Below, in pieces: positions 63,441-64,000 of a stretch of DNA of 64,000 bases; within the stretch, counting starts at the first letter, position 1; the number at the start of each line of letters is the position of its first letter. The notes under the pieces are model-generated. The model saw nothing but the letters and a program-made list of their open reading frames with translations, had not been told where the DNA came from and made no database searches. The stretch comes from Membranipora membranacea (Eukaryota; Bryozoa; Gymnolaemata; Cheilostomatida; Membraniporidae): positions 32,898,283 through 32,962,282 of the forward strand of contig OU612066.1 of NCBI GenBank assembly GCA_914767715.1, in the 5' to 3' direction. Both the position numbers and the translations under genes were made by a program.

Positions 63441-63993
63441 GGTAACTGTAAATTGCTGAACAGGCTGAACGGACTGAACAGCTGAACAGAAATTCTCAGA
63501 CTAAAATTATCATTTGTAGTCATTTCTCTGGGTGACTATCACTTCTCAAACATATTCCTCTTAACCAAATGATTTGATGAGTCATTAAGTTCCTGTTGGC
63601 ACCTAATATAACACATTTAGAGCAAGCAAATGAAGCAATCAATGTGCCATTTCTGACCAAATCTGATGGTGTTCTGGAAATTGGACACCAGAAACATTAT
63701 CCAGCTCAGCCTTCCATCCAGCCAGTCTTAACAAGCTTTGTTTATAGGGGGAGGGGGGCTACTTTCCATCCATTCACTAGTAGTGAAACGACGAAAAAAT
63801 TACTGTGAATAAAATTGAAAGAAACAAAGGTGAATGCAAACTTAAAATAAATAATTTAATGAGAAGAATATAAAGAATTGTCCATGCTTATGCAAAATTA
63901 GCCAATCATGTAAAGAATCAAACAAATAGTAGTCTGAGAAATTCTGTTCAGCTGTTCAGTCTGTTCAGTCTGTTCAGCAATTTACAGTTACCC
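63441..63993. mobile_element. Non-autonomous TIR element at the window edge
   Basis: Terminal inverted repeats of about 62 bp, 63441-63502 and 63931-63992, starting ggtaactgtaaattgctgaa, contain internal short repeats of ctgaacag. The flanks share tattggc (63431-63437 and 63994-64000), a candidate target-site duplication of at least 7 bp cut by the window end. The interior shows no transposase motif. Confidence 0.8.
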
Positions 63994-64000
63994 TATTGGC

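Overview
The window is nuclear DNA of an invertebrate animal. It has AT-rich spacers, GT-AG introns with conserved phases, short exons, simple-sequence repeats, foldback transposons and an intron-containing tRNA-Leu. The protein set (CASTOR, RPP14, fused SCPx, SAXO, a SEC14/spectrin-type scaffold, a DHHC acyltransferase and a lysosomal alpha-L-fucosidase) is metazoan. I cannot name the phylum from sequence alone. For every multi-exon gene I joined the exons by hand. In each the splice phases agree and the joined length is a multiple of three.

Layout. 1-18.7 kb holds no gene I can recognise, only simple repeats and short palindromes. Three minus-strand genes follow in a row: RPP14 (18.8-20.4 kb, 5 coding exons), a CASTOR arginine-sensor homologue (22.4-28.2 kb, 8 exons) and SCPx/SCP2 (29.8-36.1 kb, 13 exons). 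A plus-strand gene for a SEC14-domain, coiled-coil/spectrin-type protein related to KIAA1755/PLEKHG4/ARHGEF40 runs from 38.0 to 50.2 kb in 18 coding exons. An intronless DHHC palmitoyltransferase ORF lies antisense inside its seventh coding intron. A SAXO axonemal-microtubule gene (51.4-55.4 kb, minus, 6 exons) and an alpha-L-fucosidase gene (55.9-61.0 kb, plus, 8 exons) are divergent and about 530 bp apart. At 62.6 kb is tRNA-Leu(CAA) with a 32-nt intron.

Mobile DNA. Two copies of a near-perfect palindromic foldback MITE (32.65 and 62.88 kb) each have an exact 9-bp target-site duplication. Two other inverted-repeat elements (60.1 and 63.4 kb) also have flanking direct repeats of 7-9 bp, which suggests Mutator-like non-autonomous families. 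A short dispersed palindrome around AGTAAGGATATATCCTTACT recurs four times. A 366-bp dispersed repeat is present as an inverted pair.

The genes do not form one pathway. RPP14 serves tRNA processing, CASTOR amino-acid signalling to mTORC1, SCPx peroxisomal beta-oxidation and lipid transfer, SAXO cilia, and fucosidase lysosomal glycan breakdown. The observations most worth following are the substituted ligand pocket of the CASTOR homologue, the palindromic element families, the nested acyltransferase gene, and an apparent splice signal across the stop codon of the SEC14 gene.
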